The notes below the pieces were generated by a model. It searched no databases. It had not been told where the DNA came from and saw only the letters and a list, made by a program, of their open reading frames with translations. Made by a program: the position numbers and the translations under genes. From Bordetella genomosp. 5 (lineage in GTDB: Bacteria > Pseudomonadota > Gammaproteobacteria > Burkholderiales > Burkholderiaceae_B): DNA of 64,000 nt. The stretch lies in contig NZ_NEVN01000004.1 in assembly GCF_002261475.1 (NCBI RefSeq), positions 124,001 to 188,000 of the forward strand. Reading direction: 5' to 3'. Below are positions 23,637-32,980 of the stretch, piece by piece (positions within the stretch are counted from its first letter, which is position 1; the number at the start of each line of letters is the position of its first letter).

Positions 23637-24866
23637 ATGATGACCCGATCCGACACGCCATTGCCGCCCGACGTGCGCCGCCTCGTGCGCTCCTGCTTCG
23701 CCGCGCAGGGAGCCGAGCAGCTTGCGCTCGCCATCGCGCCCTTGATCGCCGTGCTGGCGTGGGGTGCCGACGCGTCTCGGACGGCATGGTTGCAAGCGGG
23801 CCAGACCTTGCCCTTTCTGTTGCTCGCGCTGCCACTGGGCGTCCTCGCGGACCGCGCATCGCGTTCGCGCTTGATGTGCGCCGCTGAGCTGCTGCGCGCG
23901 TCCACGCTGCTGCTGCTGGCGCTCTTGTGGACACAGGACAGTCTCTCGCTCGTGGGGTTGGGCCTGCTCGGTGCGTTGGGGGCCTGCGGCACGGTGGCCT
24001 ATAGCGTGGCGGCGCCGGCGCTGGTGCCTGCGCTGGTGGGCCATGCGCAACTCACGCAGGCCAACCGGCAGCTCGAGCTCATGCGCAGCCTGGCGCTGGC
24101 CTTCGGGCCGCTGGTGGCAGGGGTGGCTTTTCAGCGTGCCGGTCCTGCCGTGGCGCTCGACCTCGCATGCCTGATGTCTTTGTTTGCCGCCTGGCAACTG
24201 CGGCAGTTGGCCCCCGAGGCGCCGCGCCGGCCGTCGCATGCGCGACCGCTGCGGCAATTGCGCGAGGGCATCGGGTTCGTGCTGGGCCATCCCTATCTGC
24301 GGCCCATCATGCTCACGGCGGTGGTCTTCAACATCGCCTGGTTCGTGCTGCAGGGCATTTACGTGGCGTACGCGGCATCGCGGCTGGCGCTCTCGGCCGC
24401 GCAGATCGGTCTCACGCTGGGGCTGTACGGCGTGGGCATGGTGGCCGGGGCGTGGGCGGCGCCGGCGCTGGCGCGCCGCTGGACCTTCGGCGGTCTGGTG
24501 GCCTGCGGGCCGGCGAGTGCGCTGGTGGCGGCGCTGCTGATGGCGGGCAGCGTGGCCTGGCCGACGTTGTGGCTGGTGGCGCCGGCCTTCGTGCTGTTTG
24601 GCGCGGGGCCGATCGTATGGACCATCGCCACCACGTCGCTGCGTCAGGGCGTCACGCCGCCGGACATGCTTGGGCGCGTGTCTTCCGTGATTCTCACGGC
24701 CACGTACGGCGCCAGGCCCTTGGGCGCGGCACTGGGTGCGCTGGTGGCCGCGCAGGCGGGCGTGGCGGCGGCGCTCTTTCTCTGTGTGGTCGGCTTCGCC
24801 TTGCAGTGGGCGATTCTCTGGCGGTCGCCGGTCCGCAAGTTGGACACCTTGCCACGCGCACCGTGA
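23637..24866 (+). CDS. MFS transporter (MFS_3/EntS-like drug or metabolite exporter)
   Basis: 409 residues from ATG 23637 (a second Met follows directly). About twelve membrane segments; the GVLADRASRSRLM loop after the second segment is the conserved MFS motif A in the form typical of the MFS_3 (EntS/MdtG-like) exporters. The long central loop (RPLRQLREGIGFVLGHPYLRPI) also fits that branch. Substrate unknown. A possible two-gene unit with the DUF2809 gene 31 bp downstream. Confidence 0.8.
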   Translation: MMTRSDTPLPPDVRRLVRSCFAAQGAEQLALAIAPLIAVLAWGADASRTAWLQAGQTLPFLLLALPLGVLADRASRSRLMCAAELLRASTLLLLALLWTQDSLSLVGLGLLGALGACGTVAYSVAAPALVPALVGHAQLTQANRQLELMRSLALAFGPLVAGVAFQRAGPAVALDLACLMSLFAAWQLRQLAPEAPRRPSHARPLRQLREGIGFVLGHPYLRPIMLTAVVFNIAWFVLQGIYVAYAASRLALSAAQIGLTLGLYGVGMVAGAWAAPALARRWTFGGLVACGPASALVAALLMAGSVAWPTLWLVAPAFVLFGAGPIVWTIATTSLRQGVTPPDMLGRVSSVILTATYGARPLGAALGALVAAQAGVAAALFLCVVGFALQWAILWRSPVRKLDTLPRAP

Positions 24867-24897
24867 ACCGCTCGTGCGCCGGGTTACGATCAGGCGC

Positions 24898-25287
24898 ATG
24901 ACGCTGCGCTTCGATATCCGATCCCTGGCCGTTGCGGCCGTTCTGTTGGTGCTGTTGATACTGCTCGCCACGCTGGGCGCCGGCCTGGGGTGGATACGCA
25001 CTTTCCTGGGCGACACTCTCGCCGTGATCTGGGTGTACTTCGTGCTCAAGACATTTCTGCGTGCGCATGTGCTCACGCTGGCGGGTCTCGCCTTCGGGAT
25101 GGGCGCGTTCGTAGAGCTTGGGCAATATCTGGCCGGCGAGCTCGGATGGCGCATCCCCAATCCGGTGCTGCGCATCGTGCTGGGAAGCACGGCCGACTGG
25201 TGGGACATGCTTGCCTATGCCCTCGGCTGGATCGCGGTGCTGGCCATCGAGCTGCCTCGGCAGCGGGCAACAAAAACGGCACCCTGA
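24898..25287 (+). CDS. DUF2809-family membrane protein
   Basis: 129 residues with about four membrane segments. The LGDTLAVIWVYFVLKTF and FVELGQYLAGELGWR...IVLGSTADWWDMLAYALG segments are typical of the DUF2809 family; the VLGST-DW-D-LAY pattern is diagnostic. No function is known for the family. It lies 31 bp after the MFS exporter and before a terminator. Confidence 0.8.
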   Translation: MTLRFDIRSLAVAAVLLVLLILLATLGAGLGWIRTFLGDTLAVIWVYFVLKTFLRAHVLTLAGLAFGMGAFVELGQYLAGELGWRIPNPVLRIVLGSTADWWDMLAYALGWIAVLAIELPRQRATKTAP

Positions 25288-25298
25288 GGTGCCGTTTT
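25277..25298. terminator. Terminator after the DUF2809 gene
   Basis: Stem CGGCACC/GGTGCCG with loop CTGA, then TTTT; A residues on the other side (25272-25276) allow it to work for the porin gene as well. Confidence 0.8.
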
Positions 25299-25343
25299 CG
25301 AGCGGGGCGGCGCGCCGCCCCGTTTCTCTCCGACTGTCTCGCT

Positions 25344-26456
25344 TTAGAAGCGGTGGCGCACACCGGCGCCGACAGCGGTGCTCTTCACGCCGTCGATGAA
25401 GGCGTAGTCCTTGGCGTACGACGCGTAGGTGTACACGTTGGTGCGCTTGGACAGGTCGTAGGTGTAGCCCACGCTCCAGACGTTCATCTTCTCGTCGTCG
25501 CCCGTCAGACGGTCGTTCGACGGATCGACGAGCTGCCACGATGCGAACAGGCTGCTCGCGCCACCGATCGGGGCGGTCGCGCCGACCATGTAGGCGTTGG
25601 CCTTGAAGCCGTCCACGAAGCGGTTGTTGCCGAACAGGTCGGACAGCGGCGTGCCGGCGGGCAGGTCCTGGCCACCGAACCAGCCGTCGGTCGTGCGGGC
25701 GTAGGCGGCCGCCAGCTTGACCACTTCGAAGTCGTACGTCGCGCCCAGCGAGTACTGACGCGGCGTGGCGCTGTCGGCATCGGCTTGCGAGCTGCGGTTG
25801 CTGCCGTTGAGCTGTTCGTACGTGGCGGTCACGTTCAGCGGACCCTGCATGTAGCGCACGCCGGCGGTGATGCCGCGCGTGTTGTCGGGCGTGGCGAAGC
25901 CCGATTCGTCGCCGTTGTTGCCGTCCACGTTGAACGAATAACCCACGCCAACCTGGAAGCCGTTCACGACGGGCGTGCGGTACATGACCATGTTGTCCCA
26001 GCGCACGGTGTTGGCCGAGGAGAAGCCGACGCCGATATTGGCTTGGGTGTAGCTGGTGTAGAACGGGTCGATGTCGGCGATCCACTTCGACGAGAGGTTC
26101 GTCTGACGGCCGAACTCCAGGACGCCCCAGGCGTCGTTGGCCAGACCGATGGTGGCCTGACGACCGAACAGGCGGCCGCCTTGGGCACGCGAACCGTCGC
26201 TCGAGTCGAAGCCGCTTTCCATCACGAATTCAGCACGCAGGCCGTCGCCGAGTTCATCGCGACCGCGCACGCCCCAACGCGATCCGTCCTGGATGCCGTT
26301 GATCATGCCGGTGCGGCTGGCGTCGTAGCCTGCGCCCTTGATTTTGTTGTAGCCAATACCGGTGTCGATGACACCATAAAGAGTGACTGACGATTCTGCG
26401 TTAGCAACACCCACGAAACCTGCCATCAGGGCGGCAACAAGCAGCGTCTTGGTCAT
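25344..26456 (-). CDS. Gram-negative porin
   Basis: 370 residues from ATG 26456 with GGAG upstream. The signal peptide ends ANA-ESS. The mature protein begins SVTLYGVIDTGIGY and ends VGAGVRHRF, the classical first strand and terminal Phe of betaproteobacterial trimeric porins (Porin_4/OmpC-like). The QATIGLANDAWGVLEFGRQ segment is the usual GLxxxxGxxxxGR element. It forms a diffusion channel in the outer membrane. The AAHS transporter next to it might share a substrate (aromatic acids), but the shared direction alone is weak evidence. Confidence 0.92.
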   Translation of the reverse strand: MTKTLLVAALMAGFVGVANAESSVTLYGVIDTGIGYNKIKGAGYDASRTGMINGIQDGSRWGVRGRDELGDGLRAEFVMESGFDSSDGSRAQGGRLFGRQATIGLANDAWGVLEFGRQTNLSSKWIADIDPFYTSYTQANIGVGFSSANTVRWDNMVMYRTPVVNGFQVGVGYSFNVDGNNGDESGFATPDNTRGITAGVRYMQGPLNVTATYEQLNGSNRSSQADADSATPRQYSLGATYDFEVVKLAAAYARTTDGWFGGQDLPAGTPLSDLFGNNRFVDGFKANAYMVGATAPIGGASSLFASWQLVDPSNDRLTGDDEKMNVWSVGYTYDLSKRTNVYTYASYAKDYAFIDGVKSTAVGAGVRHRF

Positions 26457-26675
26457 ATGTGATTCTCCGTAATCTTTAATAGTGAACAACGTGCTCGCCG
26501 TCCGAGGTGCCTGAGTTCGACGGCGGGCAGGCCCTATTGCAACAGACGCAGCAACAATGGCCCACCCTTCGGCAGGGTAATTGCCCGATAAATGCCCGAA
26601 ATTGTTGTGTATACGCAACCGATGGCAGCGAAATGCCGTCGTATTTTGTTGCATGAATCGCGCTGCCGGCTTTTT

Positions 26676-28028
26676 TCAGCGCGTCGCGGCGTGCGGGCTT
26701 GCGGGCTGAGCGGCAACGGGCGCGGCGTCGTGCGCGTAGCGGTTGGGAATCAGCAGCACGAACACCCCGGCCAGTACCGCTGCGCCCGCGAACGTGTAGA
26801 AGTTCCAGGCGATCGGCAACTGCAGGCTCGCAAGATAGCCGCCCAACACGGGCCCGCTCATGGCGCCCACGCGGGCGAAGCTGAGCGCCCAGCCGGTCGC
26901 GGCACTGCGGGCGTGCGCGGGGTAGTAGTTGGTGAGGTAGCCGGTCAGGATCAACGACGACGAAATGCTGCCCACGCCGGCCAGCGCGACCAGCATGTAG
27001 TTCACCGTCAGTCCGCTGTTGAAGGTGAGGCAGAAGATGCCGGCGCCGCCGAGCAGATAGAAAAGCGCGACGATGCGGCGCGGCTCCGTCTTGTCGGCGA
27101 TCTGGCCCAGGATGATCCCGCCTATCGCCGAGGCGAGGCTGAACACCAGCAGGAACGAGAGGCTAGAGCCCAGGTCGTAGCCATTCTTGCGCATGATCTG
27201 CGGCAGCCAGGTGTTCAGGCCATAGACCAGCATCATGCCCAGAAACAGCGCGCCCCAGAAGCACAGGGTTGCGCGCAGGTGACGGGTGGCGAAGATGGCG
27301 CGCATGATGTCCTGCCATGTCGCCGTCGACGCGACGCGCTCGCGCGGGGCGAAGGCTTCCAGCGAAGTGATGCCGAGGCGATGGGCTTGAGCGCGCGCTT
27401 CGTCCACGCGCCCTTTGGCGAGCAGGTACTCGATCGACTCGGGCAGGTAGCGCGCCATGAAGGGCACCGCGAGCAAGGGCAGGGCGCCGACCGCAATCAC
27501 CCCGCGCCAGCCGATCTGCGGCAGCAGCGCCATCGCCACGGCGGCCGAGCACAGGATTCCCAGCGAGTAGCCGGAATACATGATCCCGTAATTGAAGCCG
27601 CGGCGCGCCGGGGGCGAAAACTCGATGGTCAGCGCGGCCGCGACCGGGATCACCCCGCCCAGCCCGAGTCCGCCGATGAAACGGAAGGCAGCGAACCAAT
27701 TCGGCGTGGGCGCCCATGCCGCGCCGATCATGGTCAGCGAGAACAGCGTGACGCAGCCCAGCAGCATGCGGCGGCGGCCAAGCAGGTCGCTCGCCATGCC
27801 GACCGCGAACGAACCGACGAACATCCCCGCCAGCGCATAGCTGCTGAGGACGCCAGCCTGCAGGGATCCGAGGTTCCAGTTTTTGTCTTCGATCAGCGCC
27901 GGCAGAACGGCGCCCATGACGCCCACGTCGTAGCCTTCGAAAAGAATGGCCAGGCCGCAGATGAGAAGCACGATATGAGTGGTGCGCGCGGGCGTGGTCC
28001 AGGGCGCGGTGGATGCTGCTTGTTGCAT
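26676..28028 (-). CDS. Aromatic acid:H+ symporter-type MFS transporter (AAHS family)
   Basis: 450 residues, twelve membrane segments. Family signs: FEGYDVGVMGAVLP in the first segment (the GYD element of aromatic acid transporters such as PcaK and BenK), GMASDLLGRRRMLL after the second (motif A) and the PESIEYLLAKGR loop after segment six. Members import 4-hydroxybenzoate, benzoate, phenylpropionates or similar acids with protons. No catabolic genes are nearby, so the substrate stays open. Confidence 0.88.
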   Translation of the reverse strand: MQQAASTAPWTTPARTTHIVLLICGLAILFEGYDVGVMGAVLPALIEDKNWNLGSLQAGVLSSYALAGMFVGSFAVGMASDLLGRRRMLLGCVTLFSLTMIGAAWAPTPNWFAAFRFIGGLGLGGVIPVAAALTIEFSPPARRGFNYGIMYSGYSLGILCSAAVAMALLPQIGWRGVIAVGALPLLAVPFMARYLPESIEYLLAKGRVDEARAQAHRLGITSLEAFAPRERVASTATWQDIMRAIFATRHLRATLCFWGALFLGMMLVYGLNTWLPQIMRKNGYDLGSSLSFLLVFSLASAIGGIILGQIADKTEPRRIVALFYLLGGAGIFCLTFNSGLTVNYMLVALAGVGSISSSLILTGYLTNYYPAHARSAATGWALSFARVGAMSGPVLGGYLASLQLPIAWNFYTFAGAAVLAGVFVLLIPNRYAHDAAPVAAQPASPHAATR

Positions 28029-28460
28029 GACGTTCCCGATGTGATGTTATGAAGGCTCATCGTCACCGGCGTCGCTCAACCATGCCGGTTCGATCGCCCG
28101 GATAATTTAGGTTTGAACTATATAACTGTCAATCAATGACGACCCTGCCCACGCGCGGCTGAAAGCTATCGCTCAATCTGTAAACGCGCTTGACAGCACT
28201 CGGCGCCGAGCGCAGCATCGAGTCATGCTCAGTGCACTCGCAACCGATGCGGGCGGCCATGACTGCGGGGGCTTCAGGCGCAATGCCGGGCTCTCATCAC
28301 GGCGCAGGTCCGCAACAGCAAACGCTGGTCGACGCGCGATCCGCAGAGCACAAAGCCCCGATACCTTCGGGGCTTTCGCATTTGGGGGCTCTCTATTCAC
28401 GGCCCGCCGCATCGTTACGGTTTCGGCTGCTCGTGCACCGCCGATCGCGCGTCGCTCGTG
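28029..28460. other. Gene-free region with one hairpin terminator
   Basis: About 430 bp upstream of the AAHS gene and downstream of the PAP2 gene. The inverted repeat AAAGCCCCGA/TCGGGGCTTT (28352-28376) is the likely terminator of the leftward PAP2 gene. The part next to 28029 is AT-rich and may hold the AAHS promoter. No coding frame is convincing. Confidence 0.5.
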
Positions 28461-29198
28461 TCAGGCGTTGGTCGTGCGCCCATCGCGTCGGAGCAGCGGC
28501 CAGAAGCAGAGCGCGCCCACGGTCCATACGACAACAGCAGACCAGCACGTCTGACTCAGGAAGTGCGCGCCCTGCCCGATACGCAGCGCGGCGAACAGGC
28601 TGCCCAGCAGCACTCCCGCGATCAGGCCTCCCCAGCGAAGGCGCGGCTTCCCGGCGGCCCAACCGAAGAAGTACAGCAAGCCCACGGCGAAGCCCGACGC
28701 GGCATGATGGCTGGGCAGTGCATGCCCCGCCGGCTGCCCGGCGCCGGCCCAGAACTGCGCAGGCCACGCGAGGGTGCCGCCGAATTCGCTCAGCGCGTAA
28801 GGGCGGGGCAGGGCGGTGAGTTGCTTCAGCATGGCCACGCACAGTGGCGAGAGCGCCATCGCGGCCAGCAGGGCGAGTGCCAGGCCCCGCCAGCGTTTCA
28901 ACGCCGGCCGGACGAATCCCGCCGCCAACAAAAACAGTGCGGCGGCGGCGAGTAGCGCGGGGATCGCGCGTAGCGCCTGATGCCCGATGGCATCCAGGAC
29001 GGGCGCCTGCTGCAACGCGAAGCGGGCGTGGTCCGCGTCGTACACCCGATGCGCCACGTACGCATCCAATCCGCTCTGCTGGACACAACAGGCGAGCAGC
29101 GCAAGCAGGAGCGGAACCAGCACCACGTGGCCACGGCGATAGGACGTGATCCAGGACCGGCGAACCGGCACGGAAACGGGCAGTGGCGTGACGGACAT
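28461..29198 (-). CDS. PAP2-type membrane phosphatase
   Basis: 245 residues with about six membrane segments. The three phosphatase motifs are present: KQLTALPRP (KX6RP), GHALPSHHAASGFA (PSGH-like, with HH) and R-x-GQGAHFLSQTCWSA, the form seen in LpxE-like lipid phosphatases (SRX5HX3D replaced by R...GAHFLSQ). It probably dephosphorylates a membrane lipid (lipid A, undecaprenyl or phosphatidate phosphate) at the periplasmic face. Confidence 0.85.
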   Translation of the reverse strand: MSVTPLPVSVPVRRSWITSYRRGHVVLVPLLLALLACCVQQSGLDAYVAHRVYDADHARFALQQAPVLDAIGHQALRAIPALLAAAALFLLAAGFVRPALKRWRGLALALLAAMALSPLCVAMLKQLTALPRPYALSEFGGTLAWPAQFWAGAGQPAGHALPSHHAASGFAVGLLYFFGWAAGKPRLRWGGLIAGVLLGSLFAALRIGQGAHFLSQTCWSAVVVWTVGALCFWPLLRRDGRTTNA

Positions 29199-29315
29199 GG
29201 CGTAACCGGGAGGATGAGGTACGCCATGCTAGTCGGGCACGGATCGAAAATTCGTCAAATCCCGGCGCGCGCGATCCCGGGATTGCACGCGCCGGATGAT
29301 CAGCGGCTCGCCGCT

Positions 29316-29714
29316 TCAGCGATGGACGTCGGCGCGGGCTGCGGCGAGTTCGTCCTGGGCCTCTTTGAGTTTGCGCTCGGCCTTCTGGATGTCTTTGCGT
29401 TTGCCTTCCGCCTTTTCCTCGGCGAGTTCTTCTTCGCGTTCTTTTACCTTTTTCTCGGCATCGCGCACCTTCTCCTGGCGTTCGCGCTGCAGGCTCGCAT
29501 CGTCGCAGTCTTGCGCCGCGGCCAGCGCCTTCTCGAGGCCGCGCACCCGGTTGCTGTTGCCATGCTCACGGGCATGCGTGAGTTCGCGTTCGATGGATTG
29601 CTTCTTGGCGGCGCAACCTCGCAGCGGGCTCTCTTGCGCGAGCGCGGCGCTGGAGGCGAGGGCGGTGCCCAGCACGAAAGAGGCGAGTGTGATCCGGCGC
29701 AACAAAGGGTTCAT
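29316..29714 (-). CDS. DUF1090-family periplasmic protein (YqjC-like)
   Basis: 132 residues with a signal peptide ending ALA-QES. A C-KKQSIERELTHAREHGNSNRVRGLEKALA-C core (Cys at about 34 and 70) is followed by a highly charged coiled coil rich in K, E and R. This is the DUF1090/YqjC layout, with length near the usual 120-130. ATG 29714 is preferred; an ATG three codons upstream is also possible. Function unknown; the stress-linked role of E. coli YqjC is only suggestive. Confidence 0.8.
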   Translation of the reverse strand: MNPLLRRITLASFVLGTALASSAALAQESPLRGCAAKKQSIERELTHAREHGNSNRVRGLEKALAAAQDCDDASLQRERQEKVRDAEKKVKEREEELAEEKAEGKRKDIQKAERKLKEAQDELAAARADVHR

Positions 29715-29837
29715 GAGACGCATCCTGGGGCAATGGAGCTTTAGAGCATAGCCCCCGCTCGTGTTGCCGCCAAGCGTTGCCACGTGCACAATCGGCAAGG
29801 GCGGCCGCCGTGGCCGTGGCCATCCGCTGGAGTCCTG

Positions 29838-30758
29838 ATGTCCGATGCCTCTCATGCCGCCTTGCCTGTGCTCGATGCGCGCGAACGCGTGACCCTCTCT
29901 CATGGCGCGCACACCGCCGAGTTCGCGCCCCGCGCCGGAGGCCGCCTCACCGCATTGCGCACCGGCGACCATGACTGGATCGTGCCGATCACCGAGACCG
30001 AATGGCCGGCCACGCGGTGGCCGCGGGCCGGCTCCTATCCTCTCGCGCCATACTCCAACCGCATCCGTGACGGCCGCTTCGTGTTCGCCGGCGCCTCGTA
30101 CCAACTCAGTTCGCTGCCCGGACGGCCTCAGGCGATCCATGGCTCGGGCGTGTATGCCGACTGGGCGGTGCGCAATGCGCAGGCAGACTCATTGGATCTG
30201 GTGCTGGTGCAACCTGCGGGCGTGCAGGATTGGCCCTGGTCGTTCGAATGCGTGCAACGCTATGTGTTGAGCGAGCGGGGTCTGGCGCTCACGCTGACGC
30301 TCACCAACACGAGCGAGCGCGATATGCCGTTCGGTTGCGGTGTGCATCCGTATTTCACGGCCGAGCGCGTGCGCATGCAGGCGCGCCGCTATTGGCCCGC
30401 CGACACGCAAGGGCTGCCGCAGTCCGGAGTGACCACGCGCGTCGACATGATCGCGCGCTCCGCCGAAGGCTGCGACACGTATCTGTCGCAGTGGGGCGGG
30501 CGTGCGCTGCTGGAATGGCCGGAGGGGCATCGCCTCTCGCTCGAGGCGGACCCCGCCTTCGAGCATCTGGTGGTGTACTCCGCGCCCAAGGCCCGCTTTC
30601 TGTGCGTCGAGCCCGTCACCAATGTGGCGGATGCGTTCAACCTCGCCGCGGCAGGCGTCCCCGATACCGGCATGCGCGTGCTCGCGCCGGGCGCGCGCTT
30701 TAGCAGTACCATGCATTTTGTCCTGCTGCCTTCCGCAGGTCAGCGGACACCCTCCTGA
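29838..30758 (+). CDS. Aldose 1-epimerase-like protein
   Basis: 306 residues from ATG 29838. The family residues are visible: APYSNRIRDGRF (NRI motif), a HG in the QAIHGSG segment, GCGVHPYF with the catalytic-type His, and the CVEPVTNVADAFN end with catalytic Glu. The enzyme interconverts alpha and beta anomers of aldoses or acts on hexose-6-phosphates (YeaD-like); the substrate cannot be told. It precedes the beta-lactamase gene by 37 bp on the same strand. Confidence 0.85.
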   Translation: MSDASHAALPVLDARERVTLSHGAHTAEFAPRAGGRLTALRTGDHDWIVPITETEWPATRWPRAGSYPLAPYSNRIRDGRFVFAGASYQLSSLPGRPQAIHGSGVYADWAVRNAQADSLDLVLVQPAGVQDWPWSFECVQRYVLSERGLALTLTLTNTSERDMPFGCGVHPYFTAERVRMQARRYWPADTQGLPQSGVTTRVDMIARSAEGCDTYLSQWGGRALLEWPEGHRLSLEADPAFEHLVVYSAPKARFLCVEPVTNVADAFNLAAAGVPDTGMRVLAPGARFSSTMHFVLLPSAGQRTPS

Positions 30759-30795
30759 TGCATGGCGGGCACCGTGGCCCGCGAAGGACAAGCTC

Positions 30796-31722
30796 ATGAA
30801 TCGCCGCACTTTCAGCGCCCGGCTGGCCTTGCTGGCCGGTGCCGCGCTGACGGGCAGCGCGCTGCCCGGGCTCGTGCGCGCCGGCGCGCGCGACAGCGCC
30901 CTCGACACCGACACCGATCCGCAGCGTTTGCTGGCCCGCCTGGAGGCGCGTGATGGCGGACGCCTCGGCGTCAGCGTGCTCGACACCGGCAGCGGCTGGG
31001 CACTGGCCCATCGCTCCGACGAGCGCTTTCCGATGTGCAGTACGTTCAAGTGGGTGGCCGCCGCCGCCGTGCTGGCGCGCGTGGGGCGTGGCCAGGACTC
31101 GCTGGATCGCCACATCCGCTATGGCGCGACGGACCTCGTCCCGTACTCTCCGGTGACCAAGCCGCAAGTGGCGCAGGGCATGACGCTGGGCGCCTTGTGC
31201 GAGGCGGCGGTGGTGTGGAGCGATAACACCGCCGCCAATCTGATGTTGTCGACGCTGGGAGGCCCGCCGGGTATCACGGCGTACGCGCGCAGTCAGGGCG
31301 ATGACCAGACCCGGCTCGATCGCATCGAGCCCGCCCTGAACGAAGCCCAACCCGGCGATCCCCGCGATACGACGACACCTCAGGCCATGTTGCGGCTGCT
31401 GCGCCGCGTGCTGCTCGAGGGTGGCCTCGAGGCGCCGCAGCGCGATCAGCTGACCGCCTGGCTGCGGGGTTGTCGTACCGGCGATACGCGGCTGCGCGCG
31501 GGGCTGCCCGCGGATTGGGTCGTGGGCAATAAAACGGGCGCGGGCGAGCACGGCACCAACAACGATGTGGCGGTGATCTGGCCGCCGCGCGGCGCGCCGA
31601 TTCTCGTGACCGCCTATCTCACGAATTCACCCGCGTCGCGCGATGCGCAAAACGCGCTCTTGGCCGAGACGGCGCGGATCGTCGCGCACGCCGTCGTTCA
31701 GACACGCCTGCGCGCCGGCTGA
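30796..31722 (+). CDS. Class A beta-lactamase with twin-arginine-type signal
   Basis: 308 residues. The N-terminus MNRRTFSARLALLAGAAL has an RR-x-F-x-x-x-L Tat-like signal. Serine beta-lactamase motifs are complete: S82-T-F-K85, SDN 142-144, E178-x-x-x-N182 in the omega loop (RIEPALNEA) and KTG 246-248. Cys81 precedes the catalytic Ser, as in carbapenemases and some chromosomal class A enzymes, but the position after KTG has no Cys (KTGAGEHG), so the KPC-type disulphide is not expected. It hydrolyses beta-lactams in the periplasm. No regulator of AmpR type is adjacent. Confidence 0.92.
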   Translation: MNRRTFSARLALLAGAALTGSALPGLVRAGARDSALDTDTDPQRLLARLEARDGGRLGVSVLDTGSGWALAHRSDERFPMCSTFKWVAAAAVLARVGRGQDSLDRHIRYGATDLVPYSPVTKPQVAQGMTLGALCEAAVVWSDNTAANLMLSTLGGPPGITAYARSQGDDQTRLDRIEPALNEAQPGDPRDTTTPQAMLRLLRRVLLEGGLEAPQRDQLTAWLRGCRTGDTRLRAGLPADWVVGNKTGAGEHGTNNDVAVIWPPRGAPILVTAYLTNSPASRDAQNALLAETARIVAHAVVQTRLRAG

Positions 31723-31732
31723 GCTGTTTGCC

Positions 31733-32038
31733 TCAACCTTCCCGGGCGGGCTTGGTCTTGGGGGCGTCGCAGCTGAACGTGATCGTCGCTTCCTTGGGCA
31801 TCAGGCCCGTGGCGCGGTTCGACGTGATCTCGGGCCGTGCATATTGGCGGCCCAGGCTGGCGCAGTGATTTTCGGCTTCCTGGCGGGCCACGTTCTTGAT
31901 CTCGACCCACGTCATGGCCTTGAAGCCTGCGTTGTACGAAACGCTGTAGCGTTCTTTGTCGACCTGCTGGACAGGCTTCATGCTGCCGCACGCGGTCAGC
32001 AGGGCAAGGGGCAGAAGCAGGGCAAAGCGTGAGAGCAT
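31733..32038 (-). CDS. Small lipoprotein
   Basis: 101 residues from ATG 32038, converging on the beta-lactamase. Signal MLSRFALLLPLALL and lipobox LTAC mark a lipoprotein. The mature part has a KERYSVSYNAGF start, AENHCASLGRQ and ATITFSCDA with two Cys that could pair. The start was chosen at the signal; an in-frame upstream Met (32086) lacks it. Function unknown. Confidence 0.75.
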   Translation of the reverse strand: MLSRFALLLPLALLTACGSMKPVQQVDKERYSVSYNAGFKAMTWVEIKNVARQEAENHCASLGRQYARPEITSNRATGLMPKEATITFSCDAPKTKPAREG

Positions 32039-32128
32039 GACGATTCCGTTGGGCGGCGCGAGGCACCGGATGATCCAGAACGCCATTACAAAGCAAATCA
32101 GGCAGGCTGCACAAGTCGGCCTGGTGGT

Positions 32129-32584
32129 TCAGCCGCCGAACGCATTGCGCCGATCGAGCTTGCGGCTCAGCACGATGGACGTCTGCGTCTGCTTCACGCC
32201 ATCGAGCAGGCCGATGTGATCGAGCAGGTCGTCGAGTTGCTCGTGGGTCTCGCAGCGCAGGAACACCAGATAATCGTAGGGGCCGCTCACGGACGAGACC
32301 TCTTCCACCTCCGGCAGCCGTTCGAGTTCGCGGATCACGGCGGCCGGGGTTTTGGGCAGCACGCTGATGAAACAGTAGGCGCGCACCGCGGCTTCTTCGA
32401 GCCGTCGACCCAGACGCACGCCGTATCCAGCCACCACGCCATCGCGTTCCAGACGCGCAATGCGCGCCACCACCGTACTGCGCGCCAGGCCCAGTTTGCG
32501 GGCCAGGATGGCGGTGGCTTCACGGGCGTTGGCCTGCAGCAGACTCAACAGGCGGCGGTCGATCTCATCGAGAGGTGCGGGCAT
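32129..32584 (-). CDS. Lrp/AsnC-family regulator
   Basis: 151 residues. N-terminal winged HTH (about 5-60, LDEIDRRLLSLLQANAREATAILARKLGLARSTVVARI given by its ends) and a C-terminal RAM/ASNC domain (about 68-145, CFISVLPKTPAAVIREL, GPYDYLVFL). It is a typical single-domain feast/famine regulator that oligomerises and senses an amino acid. Its target is not evident from neighbours. Confidence 0.9.
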   Translation of the reverse strand: MPAPLDEIDRRLLSLLQANAREATAILARKLGLARSTVVARIARLERDGVVAGYGVRLGRRLEEAAVRAYCFISVLPKTPAAVIRELERLPEVEEVSSVSGPYDYLVFLRCETHEQLDDLLDHIGLLDGVKQTQTSIVLSRKLDRRNAFGG

Positions 32585-32701
32585 GGTCGGGGTGCGAACG
32601 GGAGGTCTGGCGCACGGTAGCCCGGGGCACGAGGGCCCGTCAACGCCATGCTAGGATGCGCGCCGTATGATTGAAGCCGTACCCGAACTACGAGGTTGAC
32701 C

Positions 32702-32947
32702 ATGGATATTCAAGAACAGATCGCCGTCATCGTGCACACCGTCTCGCATCAGGGCGGCCGCATCGACGCGCTGAGCGCCACGCTGGCCGCCACCCTGCAT
32801 CTGGTGAAGTCGTCGCCCGGGCTGCGCGAGGCCATCGAGGCCCAGCTCGAGCAGAATTACTCCAGTCTGTTGGCGCGCTCCGAAAATCCGCAATACGTGG
32901 CCGGGTTCGAAACGGTGCGCGACGCCGTCCAGGCCGCGCTGAAATAG
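32702..32947 (+). CDS. Small helical protein of unknown function
   Basis: 81 residues from ATG 32702, with GAGG six bases upstream (an in-frame TTG at 32696 is possible). Entirely helical, with hydrophilic ends (DIQEQIAVIVHTVSHQGGRIDALS; NPQYVAGFETVRDAVQAALK). No membrane segment. It lies between the Lrp gene and the DnaA-box-like pair; function unknown. Confidence 0.65.
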   Translation: MDIQEQIAVIVHTVSHQGGRIDALSATLAATLHLVKSSPGLREAIEAQLEQNYSSLLARSENPQYVAGFETVRDAVQAALK

Positions 32948-32980
32948 GCTGTCGTCACCTTACCGGGCGCCCGCCCGAAG

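Noticed and set aside
23511-25208. 565-codon minus-strand open frame opposite the MFS and DUF2809 genes
   Set aside because: Antisense shadow with Arg/Gln-rich composition; the plus-strand genes have clear membrane domains.
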